A DNA stretch of 64,000 nt, taken from contig NZ_BDAY01000030.1 of the NCBI RefSeq assembly GCF_001612685.1, positions 1-64,000 of the forward strand, given 5' to 3'. The stretch comes from Nocardia altamirensis NBRC 108246. GTDB lineage: Bacteria > Actinomycetota > Actinomycetes > Mycobacteriales > Mycobacteriaceae. Below are positions 1-9,070 of the stretch, one piece after another. Numbering within the stretch: the first letter of the stretch is position 1; each line of letters opens with the position of its first letter. A program made the translations under genes and the position numbers. The notes beneath the pieces were generated by a model. That model was not told the origin of the DNA. It saw only the letters and a list, made by a program, of their open reading frames with translations, and did no database searches.

Positions 1-7
1 CCATGTA

Positions 8-93
8 CCACTCGTGGAGTGGTGGCTCATCGAGTGGGACCTGACGGCGGGAATTTGTCGCTGCCGACACCAGGTCCACTCGTGAGGGAGTGG
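8..93. repeat. Two similar short inverted repeats at the window edge
   Basis: Two hairpins share the same arms CCACTC and GAGTGG: positions 8-22 with loop GTG and positions 76-93 with loop GTGAGG. A third half arm (GAGTGG) lies near 33-38. They lie just beyond the 3' end of the minus-strand gene ending at 100, so they may act as a terminator region or be a small dispersed repeat. There is no T-run, so the terminator role is only inferred. Confidence 0.4.
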
Positions 94-99
94 CTTCTC

Positions 100-267
100 T
101 TAGAGGAGTCGGGGCCAGGCGTGCCAGCATTGGGTGCAGTCGGGGGCTCGGCAGTGCATCCAGCCGTCGCAGGTTTGGTCGGGTTCCCAGATTGTGTGGT
201 CTGCGATGGGGTGTGGGCACTGCGTGCAGATTGCGGGGGTGGCCCATGGTTTGGTGGGGCCGTTCAT
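100..267 (-). CDS. Small cysteine-rich (zinc-ribbon-like) protein, 55 aa
   Basis: This 55-codon reading frame starts with an ATG whose TGA overlap (ATGA, 264-267) couples it to the upstream 69-aa membrane protein gene. The product has two CxxC-type pairs (CTQC near residues 14-17 and CTQC near 44-47) plus further Cys and His residues between them (TCDGWMHC), a pattern typical of small metal-binding zinc ribbons. It is rich in Trp and Pro and ends WPRLL. No catalytic domain is visible and no family is recognised. Translational coupling and the regular Cys spacing support a real gene; the zinc-binding role is inferred. Confidence 0.6.
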   Translation of the reverse strand: MNGPTKPWATPAICTQCPHPIADHTIWEPDQTCDGWMHCRAPDCTQCWHAWPRLL

Positions 268-473
268 GGGTGTTGCTCGGGGGCCGGGGTGTCGGTGGGC
301 TTGGGGTGTCGGCGCGTGGCGTAGAAGTCGCGGGCGATGAGGAACAGCGCGGCGAAGGACCAGACTACGGCGTAGACAACGGCGCGGGTCGAGCTCCAGT
401 TTGCGGCGAGTAGGCCGATGGCTACGGCGGCGAGGACGCCGAGAACCAGCATGGTGTTCTTGTAAGTCCCCAT
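264..473 (-). CDS. Small membrane protein, 69 aa
   Basis: The predicted protein has two hydrophobic stretches, at about residues 8-24 and 31-48 (VVYAVVWSFAALFLIA), followed by a charged tail with RRHPKPTDTPAPEQHP. It is probably a two-pass inner-membrane protein. The ATG at 473 has no strong ribosome-binding site, so the start is uncertain. The stop overlaps the start of the cysteine-rich gene at 267, suggesting a two-gene unit. It lies about 100 bases beyond the mmpL3 stop. Function is unknown. Confidence 0.6.
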   Translation of the reverse strand: MGTYKNTMLVLGVLAAVAIGLLAANWSSTRAVVYAVVWSFAALFLIARDFYATRRHPKPTDTPAPEQHP

Positions 474-570
474 CGGGGGATCATTGCACGGTCTCGATGC
501 GAGGGCTGTTCGAGACGGTGTAGACGAGTCTCACCGGGCAGTGGGCCGGGGCCTCGTGCGTCGAGCGAAC

Positions 571-3500
571 TTACTCGCGGTCGCGGCGGCGGAGGAGCTC
601 GTTGACGCTGACGGTGCGGCCGTCGCCGCCGCTGTGGCGTCCCTCCTCGGGCTTGCCTGCGCGGCGGGAGGAGCGGAGTTCGGCCATCCAGTTTTCGATG
701 CTGTTGCGGTTCGGCTCGCCCTCGCCGTCGTCGGTGGAATCGGCAGGCGACGGGTCCGGTGCGGCGTGGTGGGCGGGCTGGTCGGCGGGGGCCTGGTCCG
801 GCGGGGTGAATTCGGTGTAGGTCGGTGCCGGGGTCGGGTCGGCGACGCCGAAGGGAGCCACGGACGGCGTGGGTTGGGTCGGCTCGAACTTGGCCTCGGG
901 GCGTCTGGTTGGGTCGAAAGCGACTGCCGGAGGGGTGGGTTGAGGTGTGCGCGGCTCGCTGGGAGCGGCGGCGGGCGGCTCGAAGCTTCCTGCGGTCGGC
1001 TCGAAGGGGCGCGGTGGGAAGCCACCTGCGATCGGTTCGAAGGGCCGTGCGGCGGGGGGCTCGAAAGGCCGTGCCGCTGGCGGTTCGAAGGCTCCCGCGG
1101 GCGGCTCGAACGCCGTTGCGGGCGGCTCGGCGAACGCCTCGAAGGGGACGCCCGACGACGCGTCGGCATGCGCGGGCGGGGTCGGCCGCGGTCCGGTGGG
1201 ATCGTGCGGTGTTGCCGAGAACGGGCGCTGCGCGGGCGATTCCGTCGGCGTTGGCCGTGGCCCGGTGGAGTCGTGCGGTGTTGCCGAGAACGGGCGCTGC
1301 GCAGGCGGTTCTGTGGGCGTTGGCCGTGGCCCGGCGGGATCGTGCGGTGTTGCCGAGAATGGGCGCTGCGCGGGCGATTCCGTCGGCGTTGGCCGTGGTC
1401 CGGTGGGGTCGTGCGGGATTGCCGAGAACGGCCGTTGCGCAGGCGTTTCCGTGGGTGTTGGCCGGGGACCGGTCGGGTCGTGCGGGGTCGCCGGGAACGA
1501 CGGCCGCTGCATGGCCGGGTCCGACACGAAACTCGAAGGGGGCGTTGGCCGTTGGCGGGTCGGGTCGAGCGGGGCCGGCGCCGGGGTGGTCGGCGCTTTG
1601 GGGGCCTTCGGCACTTTGTTGAGGTGCCTGGTCGGCGCTTCGGCTTCGATTTCCTCGACGGTGCGCGGACGACGCGGCTTGCGTGGTCGGTTGGCGTCGG
1701 CGATCGCGGGGATCTGCATGGTGACCGGATCGGTGATCGGGGTGGTCTTGACCAGGTCGACGAGTTCGCCGCCGCCGGGGCGTTCGTCGTCGAGGATGGG
1801 CTCGCCGAGGCCGATCTTCTCCTGGATCTTCTTCATCCAGGCGGGCGCCCACCAGCAGTCGTCGCCGAGCAGCTTCATGGTGGCGGGCACCAGCAGCATG
1901 CGCAGGATGGTGGCGTCGATGAACAGCGCGGCGATCATGCCGTACGCGAGGTACTGCATCATCACCAGGTCGGAGAACGCGAACGCGCCGGTGACGACGA
2001 GCAGGATGAGCGCGGCGGCGGTGATGATGCGCCCGGTCTGCGCGGTGCCGATCCGAACGGCCTCGGTGGTCGACGCACCCTGGGTGCGCGCTTCGACCAT
2101 GCGCGACAACAGGAATACCTCGTAGTCGGTCGACAGGCCGTAGATGACGGCGATGATCAGCACCAGCACCGGCGACATGATCGGCTGCGGGGTGAAGTTC
2201 AACGTCTGTGCGGCATGCCCGTCGACGAAGATCCACGTGAGGATGCCGAGCGTTGACCCGAGCCCGAGCGCGCTCATCAGCGCGGCCTTGATCGGTAGCA
2301 CCAGCGAGCCGAATGTCAGGAACATCAGCAGCGTGGTGACGAACAGCACCAGCGCGATCATCCACGGCATCCGGTCGAGCAGCGCGTCGATGCTGTCTTT
2401 CTGGATGACGGGCTGTCCGCCGACGTACATGGTGACGCCGTCGGGTATGTCGATCGAGCGCAGATAGTCGATGGTCGGGTCGGCGTCTTCCGAATCCGCC
2501 AGTGTCGCACTCGTTCTGAAGACGGTTTGATCGTTGGTCGATCGCGACGGCACCTCGAAGCTGCCGGCGAGGCCCGGCGCGTTGTTGGCCTCTTTCCACA
2601 CCTTGCCGACGTCGTTGCTGTTCTCCGCGACGAACACCAGCTGGATGGGGTCGGACTTGCGCAGCGGGAAGATGGAGTCGAATTTGGCCTGCGCCAGGCG
2701 AGTCGAGTTGTCCGGCGGCAGGTATCGCTCGTTGATGCCGCCGAAGGCGAGGTTCTTCACCGGGATGATGAGCAGCAGCAGGCCGATGCAGATCGGGATG
2801 GCGATCTTGAGCGGGTGCCGCATCACCCAGCGGGTGATGTTGCCCCAGAAGCCGTTTTCCACCTGCTCGGCGGTCTGGGTCTTGCGGAACTTCTTGAAGC
2901 CGAGCATGTCCACCTTCGGCCCGAGCACGCCGAGGATGGCGGGCAGGATCGTGATGGAGGTCAGTGCGGCGAGCGAGACCGTCGCGATGGAGCCGTAGGC
3001 GATCGACTTGAGGAAGCCCTGCGGGAACAGCAGCATGCCGCCGAGGCTGGCGATGATCATGGTCGCGGAGAACACGACGGTGCGGCCAGCGGTCATCACC
3101 GAGCGGCGCACCGCGGCGGGCGTGCTGTAGCCCTCGGCGAGTTCCTCACGGAACCGGCTGACTATGAAAAGCCCGTAGTCGATGGCCAATCCGAGGCCGA
3201 TCATCGAGACTACGGGCGCGACGAACGAGTTCACCTCGGTGAATCTGGTGATGAACAGCACGATGCCCTGTGCGCCGATCACGGTGAGACCGCCGACGAT
3301 CAGCGGCAGGCCCGCGGCGACCAGACCACCGAAGATGAAGAACAGCAACACCGCAACGGCGGGGATGGCGAGGATCTCCATCCGGTGCTGGTCTTCGGCC
3401 ATGGTGTCGTTCAGCGTGCCCGCGACCGCCTGCAGGCCTGCGACCTGAACGTCAACGCCCGGAATGCCGAAGACACCCTTCACTTTCCGGAAGTTGTTCA

Positions 3501-3939
3501 GCATTTCCGTGTCGTTGTCGCCCTTGATGGCGATCGACGCGAAGGTGTATTTCTTGTCCTTGGAGCCGAACACGATCGGCGAGGACTGCCCGGTCTTGGT
3601 CGGCCAGTACGCGCCGTTGATCTTGCTGATCTCCGGGTACTGCTCGGGCAGGCGATTCAGGCTTTCGAGGACCTTCTCCTTGAAAGCCGGGTCATCGATC
3701 GTCTTGCCCTCCGGCGCGGTGTACAGCACGATCACGTCGCTGCTGTGGTCGCGTCCGAACGAGGCGTCGGCGATCTTCGCGCCCCGCGAGGACTCCGAGG
3801 TCGGATCGTCCCATCCGCTGGAGCTGAGGTGGTCTCCCAAGCCGAGGCCGTATCCGCCCAGCGCCAAAAGAGCGGCTGCCACGATGCCGATGACGGCAAA
3901 GCGCAGCCGGAAGACCAGATCGCCCCAGCGTGTGAACAC
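571..3939 (-). CDS. mmpL3: MmpL3-type RND transporter (trehalose monomycolate flippase), 1122 aa
   Basis: This is an RND/MMPL inner-membrane transporter. MmpL3 moves trehalose monomycolate across the membrane for mycolic-acid assembly, driven by proton flux. Two halves each have one N-terminal TM helix, a periplasmic domain and a bundle of TM helices. The paired Asp-Tyr motifs of the proton relay are present at D254-Y255 (LAIDYGLF) and D605-Y606 (LSTDYEVF), matching the D256-Y257/D645-Y646 pairs known in M. tuberculosis. The start is GTG (MFTRWGD). The cytoplasmic tail after about residue 710 is some 410 residues, Pro/Thr-rich and repeat-bearing, much longer than in the 944-aa M. tuberculosis protein. 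It begins one base after the NYN gene's stop and is the last gene of the trmB-NYN-mmpL3 operon, the same order as Rv0208c-Rv0206c. The assignment to MmpL3 rather than another MmpL rests on this synteny. Confidence 0.93.
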   Translation of the reverse strand: MFTRWGDLVFRLRFAVIGIVAAALLALGGYGLGLGDHLSSSGWDDPTSESSRGAKIADASFGRDHSSDVIVLYTAPEGKTIDDPAFKEKVLESLNRLPEQYPEISKINGAYWPTKTGQSSPIVFGSKDKKYTFASIAIKGDNDTEMLNNFRKVKGVFGIPGVDVQVAGLQAVAGTLNDTMAEDQHRMEILAIPAVAVLLFFIFGGLVAAGLPLIVGGLTVIGAQGIVLFITRFTEVNSFVAPVVSMIGLGLAIDYGLFIVSRFREELAEGYSTPAAVRRSVMTAGRTVVFSATMIIASLGGMLLFPQGFLKSIAYGSIATVSLAALTSITILPAILGVLGPKVDMLGFKKFRKTQTAEQVENGFWGNITRWVMRHPLKIAIPICIGLLLLIIPVKNLAFGGINERYLPPDNSTRLAQAKFDSIFPLRKSDPIQLVFVAENSNDVGKVWKEANNAPGLAGSFEVPSRSTNDQTVFRTSATLADSEDADPTIDYLRSIDIPDGVTMYVGGQPVIQKDSIDALLDRMPWMIALVLFVTTLLMFLTFGSLVLPIKAALMSALGLGSTLGILTWIFVDGHAAQTLNFTPQPIMSPVLVLIIAVIYGLSTDYEVFLLSRMVEARTQGASTTEAVRIGTAQTGRIITAAALILLVVTGAFAFSDLVMMQYLAYGMIAALFIDATILRMLLVPATMKLLGDDCWWAPAWMKKIQEKIGLGEPILDDERPGGGELVDLVKTTPITDPVTMQIPAIADANRPRKPRRPRTVEEIEAEAPTRHLNKVPKAPKAPTTPAPAPLDPTRQRPTPPSSFVSDPAMQRPSFPATPHDPTGPRPTPTETPAQRPFSAIPHDPTGPRPTPTESPAQRPFSATPHDPAGPRPTPTEPPAQRPFSATPHDSTGPRPTPTESPAQRPFSATPHDPTGPRPTPPAHADASSGVPFEAFAEPPATAFEPPAGAFEPPAARPFEPPAARPFEPIAGGFPPRPFEPTAGSFEPPAAAPSEPRTPQPTPPAVAFDPTRRPEAKFEPTQPTPSVAPFGVADPTPAPTYTEFTPPDQAPADQPAHHAAPDPSPADSTDDGEGEPNRNSIENWMAELRSSRRAGKPEEGRHSGGDGRTVSVNELLRRRDRE
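1181..1527. repeat. Five 69-bp tandem repeats in the MmpL3 tail
   Basis: Five direct units of 69 bases (23 codons) begin near 1184, 1253, 1322, 1391 and 1460. They encode variants of PHDPTGPRPTPTESPAQRPF on the minus strand. Downstream in the protein (about 1000-1130) a shorter, less regular PFEPPAAR-type repeat follows. The exact 69-bp period and near-identical units indicate tandem duplication, so copy number may vary between strains. Confidence 0.85.
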
Positions 3940-3940
3940 T

Positions 3941-4669
3941 TTAAGCGACTCCTTGCGCGGGGCGAGAGGTGAGCAGCGCCGACAGCGGCCGGAACGGCTG
4001 CAGCCAAGCGCCCTCGTCGGGCAGCGAGTCGAGGCTCACCCTGGGCAGCGGTTCACGGAACACGCCCGGGATGTCCTCGAGATCGATGAACTCGAGAGTA
4101 TCGGATGTGACGGCCCAACTCGCATGCTCGCGGAAGCCGAGCACCTGAACGGGGATTCCGGCGGCGGCGAGTTCTTCGAGCGGTTCACGGAATGCCTGGC
4201 CGTCGGCCGAGGCGACCATGATGCCGGCCAGCCCGGCGCCCCGGCTGCGCAGTTCGATGTGCGCCAACATGTCGGCGTCGACGTCGGAGTCCTCGTCGAT
4301 CTTCGGCTTGGCGAAGACCGCGTACCCGACGTTGCGCAATGCTTCTACCCACGGCCGCACCACATCCGCGGTGCCCGGCGCGATGTTGGTGAAGACGGTG
4401 GCTTCAGGTTCTACCCGGTGCACGGTGCCGACGGACAGTTCGGCGGTGCGCGCCAATAACCAGCGGCCGAGCGCGTCGAACCGCGGACGATAAGCGGCGG
4501 TCGGCCGCCCACCGAGGATGGCCCCGAGGCCCATGTCGAGGTTCGGGGCGTCCCACACCAGCAGGACCCGGCGCACGTCCGGCGTTACGCCACCCAGACC
4601 TTCCGATCCGGTTCCCTGCACCTCCCCGGCAACATCGACCACCTCGTGGGCCATCTCACTGACACTCAT
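3941..4669 (-). CDS. NYN/PIN-like domain protein (Rv0207c-like), 242 aa
   Basis: The protein has acidic motifs expected of an NYN (PIN-like) metal-dependent RNase: VWDAPNLD near residues 38-45, DEDSDVDADM near residue 115 and ASADGQ near 140. No activity is proven for the actinobacterial family. The ATG at 4669 was chosen because its ATGA overlaps the trmB stop and a GGGGGAAG ribosome-binding site lies 8 bases upstream; an ATG at 4687 would add six residues. Its stop is one base from the mmpL3 start, so translation of the three genes is probably coupled. The conserved linkage to mmpL3 and trmB matches mycobacteria. Confidence 0.82.
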   Translation of the reverse strand: MSVSEMAHEVVDVAGEVQGTGSEGLGGVTPDVRRVLLVWDAPNLDMGLGAILGGRPTAAYRPRFDALGRWLLARTAELSVGTVHRVEPEATVFTNIAPGTADVVRPWVEALRNVGYAVFAKPKIDEDSDVDADMLAHIELRSRGAGLAGIMVASADGQAFREPLEELAAAGIPVQVLGFREHASWAVTSDTLEFIDLEDIPGVFREPLPRVSLDSLPDEGAWLQPFRPLSALLTSRPAQGVA

Positions 4670-5520
4670 ATTTTGATCTTCCCCCATATGAGCTCTGTGA
4701 TGGCGCTACCGGCACGATGTGCCTTGCCTTCGAATTTCGTGACCGGCCTTTCGAAGCCGATCGGCGCGGTGTCTCGATGCTCCGCGCTGACCCCTCCCGT
4801 GCCCTCATTCATGCCTTTGAGCAGGGGTTCTTCCGCGCCGACCGCGGCAATGTGTTCTGCGTAGTCCGCGTGGTCGGTTGCGACATGCAACACGCCGCCC
4901 GGTCTGAGTCGATTGGCGATCAACGCGAATGTCGTGGGCTGCAGGAGTCGGCGCTTGTGGTGTCGCGCCTTCGGCCACGGGTCGGGAAAGAAGACTCGGA
5001 CGCCAGTCAGCGACTCTTCAGCAATCATGTTTTCGAGCACGTCGACGGCGTCGCCGCGCAGCAGGCGGATGTTGTCGATCTGTTCACGTTCGATGCGCTG
5101 CACCAGTTGCGCGAGCCCGGGCTGGTACACCTCGATGCCGATCAGGTTCAGGTGCGGTTCGGCCTGTGCCATCGCGGCCGTCGCTGTGCCCGTGCCGCAA
5201 CCGATTTCGATGACGAGTGGCGCCTCGCGGCCGAACCAGGCGGCGGCGTCCAGCGGTTCGTCGGCGACGTCGCGGCCGATCGTCGGCCACATGCGGTCCC
5301 ACGATTGCTGTTGGGTCGGGGTCAGCGCGCCACGGCGGGACCGGAAACTGGTCACGCGTGGGTACAGGCGGGAGCCGGTGCTGTTCCGTTGCCTGCGCGC
5401 AGGAGCACGGTCGGCGGCGGAGCCAATGGGGTTGCTTTGCTCAGCCGGGGCCGATCCTGTGGACGGCGGGCCCGGAACTGACTCGGCAGTATTGTTCGCG
5501 GCGTCGTTCACGGCGTCCAT
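4666..5520 (-). CDS. trmB: tRNA (guanine-N7-)-methyltransferase, 284 aa
   Basis: TrmB makes m7G46 in tRNA using S-adenosylmethionine. The SAM-binding motif I is EIGCGTGTATAAMAQ and the family signature PDPWPKARHHKRR is intact. An Asp/Gln-rich N-terminal extension of about 70 residues is variable in actinobacteria. The frame is open well upstream, but the ATG at 5520 (MDAVNDAANN) gives the normal length, and upstream sequence reads as non-coding. It is the first gene of the trmB-NYN-mmpL3 operon, 59 bases beyond the lipase-family gene on the same strand. Confidence 0.93.
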   Translation of the reverse strand: MDAVNDAANNTAESVPGPPSTGSAPAEQSNPIGSAADRAPARRQRNSTGSRLYPRVTSFRSRRGALTPTQQQSWDRMWPTIGRDVADEPLDAAAWFGREAPLVIEIGCGTGTATAAMAQAEPHLNLIGIEVYQPGLAQLVQRIEREQIDNIRLLRGDAVDVLENMIAEESLTGVRVFFPDPWPKARHHKRRLLQPTTFALIANRLRPGGVLHVATDHADYAEHIAAVGAEEPLLKGMNEGTGGVSAEHRDTAPIGFERPVTKFEGKAHRAGSAITELIWGKIKI

Positions 5521-5579
5521 TGTCCAGCATCGGAGGAGTGATGCGGCAATCGACTGTGTGCTTACCGCCCAGCGGGAGG

Positions 5580-6926
5580 TCAGGCGGCGCGTGCGGTGGC
5601 GATCCTTGCCACCGGTTCGCTCTGCTGCCGCAGCGGGCGGCCGAGTGCGACCTTGGCTGCGGTCACCACCATTTCCAGCAGGCCACGTGCGCCCGTCGGT
5701 GACGCGGCCACCGACCACACGGTGGTGTCCCCGCCATCGCCAACCGGTTGCCCGGCCAGCCGGTCCGCCAGCCATTCCAGGCTGAGCGGGGTGGAGAGCG
5801 GCAGCAGCGAGAAGTGCTCGCTCAGCCGGTCACGGACGTAGGTGACCAGCGCACCGCCGCGGCGATAGCGGTCGACCTGACCGTCGACGCCGTCCATGTG
5901 GATGACCTGGTCGTGCACCGGCTGCAGCACCAGCAGCGGGCAGGTCGGCGTCGAATTGCCAAGGCGCAGATCGTCGAACATCGCCTGGAACTCCGGGGTG
6001 GCGATCACCTCGTCGAGCGGGCGGCTCAGGTAGTCGTCCATGCGCTTGTTGGCCAGGCCGAAGATGGCGCCGAAGGGCGTCGAGCTCTCCGCACGGGCGA
6101 CGAACCGGTGGCCGTCGAGGGTGAGTTCGTTCTGCAGCACCGCGCCGAGCGCGGGATACAGCCTGCGCAGGGCCGCGATCACGATGGCGGGCAGGCCCGC
6201 GTACTTGCCGCCGTTCAACCGGGCGAACACCTGGCCCGGATCGCCGACCGGTGCGCCGAGCACCGCGCCGACGATATCGAGCTCCGGTGCGTAGCTCGGC
6301 GCCATCTCGACCGTCCATGCACTGGCCATGCCACCACCGGAATAGCCCCACACCGCGATTCGAGTGTCCTGGCGCAGGCCGAGCGGCGTGAACCGCAGGG
6401 CCGCACGGATGCCGTCGAGGGCGCGATAGCCGGGTTCGCGTGGGGCGCCGAAGTTTCCGCGCGGACCCTCGTGATCGGCGATGGTGACGGCCCAGCCGCG
6501 GCGCAGCGCGTTCGCGACGAGCAGCCATTCGAACTGGGTGACCGAGCCGAGCGCGCGGGCGCCGTAGCGCAATGCGTAAGAAGGAGAACACCGCTCGGCG
6601 ACCGCGTCCATCGCGGTCTGAAAGGCCAACAGCGGCCGGTCCTCCCGAGGATCGGCGTCGAGGGGCAACAGCACCGTGGTGATCGCGACCTCGGGTGTGC
6701 CGTGCATATCACTGCTGCGATAGAGCAGCTGCCAGGCCGAGACCTGCTGGGGCACAACACCGAACAGAGCGAGTTCGATCTGCCGGGTGCGCAGCACCGT
6801 GCCTGGTGGTTGTGCCGCATAACCCTTCGGCGGCCGGAGGAACGGGTCGGTGCTCGGTAGCAGCGGTTTTCGGTCCGCCGCTAGGGCGGGCTCCGATTCG
6901 ACACCACCGATGGCGTCGGCCGTCAT
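5580..6926 (-). CDS. Secretory-lipase-family alpha/beta hydrolase, 448 aa
   Basis: This belongs to the LIP family of secretory lipases (triacylglycerol or related ester hydrolases). The nucleophile elbow GYSGGG places Ser196. A downstream Asp lies in PVHDQVIHMD and a His in SEHFSLL, so a full Ser-Asp-His triad is plausible. No N-terminal signal peptide is seen (MTADAIGG...), unlike typical secreted members. The start at 6926 is fixed by an AGGAGG box 6-7 bases upstream; the longer open frame upstream is not coding. It is divergent from the SDR gene at 7101 and probably shares the 174-base promoter region with it. Compare the catalytically defective relative at 42618. Confidence 0.85.
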   Translation of the reverse strand: MTADAIGGVESEPALAADRKPLLPSTDPFLRPPKGYAAQPPGTVLRTRQIELALFGVVPQQVSAWQLLYRSSDMHGTPEVAITTVLLPLDADPREDRPLLAFQTAMDAVAERCSPSYALRYGARALGSVTQFEWLLVANALRRGWAVTIADHEGPRGNFGAPREPGYRALDGIRAALRFTPLGLRQDTRIAVWGYSGGGMASAWTVEMAPSYAPELDIVGAVLGAPVGDPGQVFARLNGGKYAGLPAIVIAALRRLYPALGAVLQNELTLDGHRFVARAESSTPFGAIFGLANKRMDDYLSRPLDEVIATPEFQAMFDDLRLGNSTPTCPLLVLQPVHDQVIHMDGVDGQVDRYRRGGALVTYVRDRLSEHFSLLPLSTPLSLEWLADRLAGQPVGDGGDTTVWSVAASPTGARGLLEMVVTAAKVALGRPLRQQSEPVARIATARAA

Positions 6927-7100
6927 GGCAACCTCCTCATCGGGTTCCGTCGGAACCCGTCGGTATGAGGTCGTTGCCGCGTTCGAAAAGCGAAGTTGCG
7001 CACTGGCACTGGCGCCGACCACTGCCAAGCAGGGTAAATGACCGGCGGCGGGTCTGGGAAGACGGGGATAAGGGGGTTTTCCAGCACTAGACTCCGCGGT

Positions 7101-7883
7101 ATGCGCAGACCGACAGTGTTCATCACCGGCGCGGCAGCCGGGATCGGCCGGGCGACGGCACTGCTTTTCGCTGCGCAGGGGTATCACGTCGGCGCCGTCG
7201 ACATCGATGAGGTCGGGCTGACCAGGCTCGCGGCCGACATCACCGGCAAGGGCGGCAGTGTGCACACCGCGGTACTCGATGTGACGAACGACACCCAGTG
7301 GGCTGAGCGGCTTGCCGAGTTCCACGCGGACGCCGGACGGCTGGACATCCTGATCAACAACGCGGGAATCCTGCGCGCCGGTTCGTTCGAGACCTTGGCG
7401 CTGGCCACGCACCAGGCCATCCTCGACGTCAATATCGGCGGTGTGCTCACGGGAACGCACACCGCCTTTCCTTATCTCCGTGACACTCCCGGCGCCCAAG
7501 TGGTGAATCTCTGCTCTGCCTCGGCGATCTACGGCCAGGCCGAACTCGCGAGCTACGGCGCGAGCAAGGCCGCCGTCAAAAGCCTCACGGAGGCACTGGA
7601 TCTCGAATGGGAGCGGCACGATATCCGGGTGATCGCGATCTGGCCGTTGTTCGTGGACACCGCGATGGTGGACGGGGTCGAAACCGGAACGACGAAGTCG
7701 CTCGGTGTGCGGCTCACCGCAGAGGACGTCGCGTCGGGCATCTGGGCGGCCACCCGCAAGCGCGGACGACTGCCGAGGGTGCACTACGAGATCGGCGCCC
7801 AGGCCAAGGTGTTGGCGACCGCCGCCAAGTACGCGCCGAACTGGGCGGTGCGTACCGTCAACAAGTACTTCAGCGGCAGCTGA
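7101..7883 (+). CDS. SDR-family oxidoreductase, 260 aa
   Basis: A classical short-chain dehydrogenase/reductase. The NAD(P)-binding motif TGAAAGIG is near residue 10, the NNAG motif follows in LINNAGILRAG, and the catalytic YGASK tetrad element and preceding Ser are present. The Asp in VDIDEV after strand 2 suggests preference for NAD(H). The ATG at 7101 begins at the fold's first strand. Substrate is unknown. The GTPase-like gene begins 53 bases downstream. Confidence 0.88.
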   Translation: MRRPTVFITGAAAGIGRATALLFAAQGYHVGAVDIDEVGLTRLAADITGKGGSVHTAVLDVTNDTQWAERLAEFHADAGRLDILINNAGILRAGSFETLALATHQAILDVNIGGVLTGTHTAFPYLRDTPGAQVVNLCSASAIYGQAELASYGASKAAVKSLTEALDLEWERHDIRVIAIWPLFVDTAMVDGVETGTTKSLGVRLTAEDVASGIWAATRKRGRLPRVHYEIGAQAKVLATAAKYAPNWAVRTVNKYFSGS

Positions 7884-7936
7884 CCGGTTATCCACGACTT
7901 CTGCAAGAATTGCGCACCGTAAAGGGGGTGCAGCCC

Positions 7937-9070
7937 ATGCCGACAGGCACGGAGACCGACGGACCGTTGCGCGAACGCGGCGTACCAGCGCGCGAACAGG
8001 ACCAGCTCGACCAGCTCCTCGCCGATCTGCGGTTCGGTACCGGGCAGGACACACAGATCGGCTACGCAGCGATCGCCGCCGTCACTGCCTGGCGCAAGCC
8101 GCCACGCATCCAGGTCACCGGCCGCGCGCACGCGGGCCGGACATCGGTGCTGCACGCACTCGCGCTCATGTCCGCCGTCGAGACCGATCCGGTCGACGAA
8201 CCGGACGCGCCCGATCCGGTGCTCGACGCCGACATCGTCGTCTATGTGCTGTCCACCGCGCCATCGCCCGCGGATCGGCGGGTGCTTGCCACGCTGGCTC
8301 CGGAGCGCACGGTCGTCGTGTTGAACAAGGCCGACGCGATCGGCGGGCGCTGGGCCGACGCGGTCGCCGCCGCCGAGCAGTACGGACGAGAGCTCGGCAT
8401 GCCGGTGCTTCCGGTGGTCGCCTCGCTGGCCGTGCGCACCAAGTCGGGTGCGATGACCGACGACGACCTGGCTGCCCTGCGCAGAATCGACCCGAATGCC
8501 GATGCGTCGCTGATGCTTTCACCGGACCTCTTCGTCGCGCCTGGCCCTGATCTCGCCGACCGCGAGCAGCTGCTGCAACGCTGGGATCTCTACGGCGTCG
8601 CCTGCGCGCTGGCCGCACTCGACCACGACCTCATGCTCGCGCCGCAGACACTGCTGCAAATCCTGCACGGCGCAAGCGCAATCGACGCGGTGCACCAGCT
8701 GCTGCATCGCCGCTACGAGCAGGTCTCGGCGCTGCGCGGCGGCGAACTTCTCGACGAGCTGGCCAGATTGGCCGCCCGGGCGGTGCCGGCGGACGGCAGC
8801 CATGCCCGAGATATCTTGGAGGCCTACCTTTTCGGTGATCACGCGCGGTGGCTCGGCCTGTGCGCCGGGCTCGCCCATCCCAGCGTCGCCCACCTGGCCG
8901 CGGGGTATCGGGCCCCGGCACCCGCCGACGCCGATGACGCAATGGCCCGCGCGGACCGTTGGCGTGCAGTAGTTTCCAGCGATATGCCTCCCGTGGCCCG
9001 CCGTGCGGCCCAACGCGTCCATGACGGTTACATCCGACTATGGGAACGGATGAGCAGTGCCGGTCTCTGA
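7937..9070 (+). CDS. GTPase-like protein with degenerate P-loop, 377 aa
   Basis: The protein looks like a dynamin/Era-type P-loop NTPase. VTGRAHAGRTSVL sits where the Walker A (GxxxxGKS/T) belongs, but the Lys is replaced by Arg. ADIVVYVLS resembles the strand near G3, and VVLNKADAI is a good G4 motif. The C-terminal half is helical. The start ATG (MPTGTETDG) follows AAAGGGGG by 8 bases. It overlaps the next gene by 14 bases. Position and size match recalled Rv0209, upstream of pckG. The pair may work together at the membrane; that is inference. Confidence 0.7.
   Translation: MPTGTETDGPLRERGVPAREQDQLDQLLADLRFGTGQDTQIGYAAIAAVTAWRKPPRIQVTGRAHAGRTSVLHALALMSAVETDPVDEPDAPDPVLDADIVVYVLSTAPSPADRRVLATLAPERTVVVLNKADAIGGRWADAVAAAEQYGRELGMPVLPVVASLAVRTKSGAMTDDDLAALRRIDPNADASLMLSPDLFVAPGPDLADREQLLQRWDLYGVACALAALDHDLMLAPQTLLQILHGASAIDAVHQLLHRRYEQVSALRGGELLDELARLAARAVPADGSHARDILEAYLFGDHARWLGLCAGLAHPSVAHLAAGYRAPAPADADDAMARADRWRAVVSSDMPPVARRAAQRVHDGYIRLWERMSSAGL

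Noticed and set aside
481..534. 17-codon minus-strand ORF (VRLVYTVSNSPRIETVQ) just before the 69-aa gene
   Set aside because: No ribosome-binding site and no coupling to the next start; too short to support.
422..2599. Very long arginine/proline/histidine-rich open frame on the minus strand
   Set aside because: It is an out-of-frame shadow of mmpL3 produced by high GC; composition is not protein-like and mmpL3 has clear RND motifs.
484..3972. Long plus-strand open frames opposite mmpL3
   Set aside because: Antisense shadows of a strong gene; no ribosome-binding sites or domain motifs.
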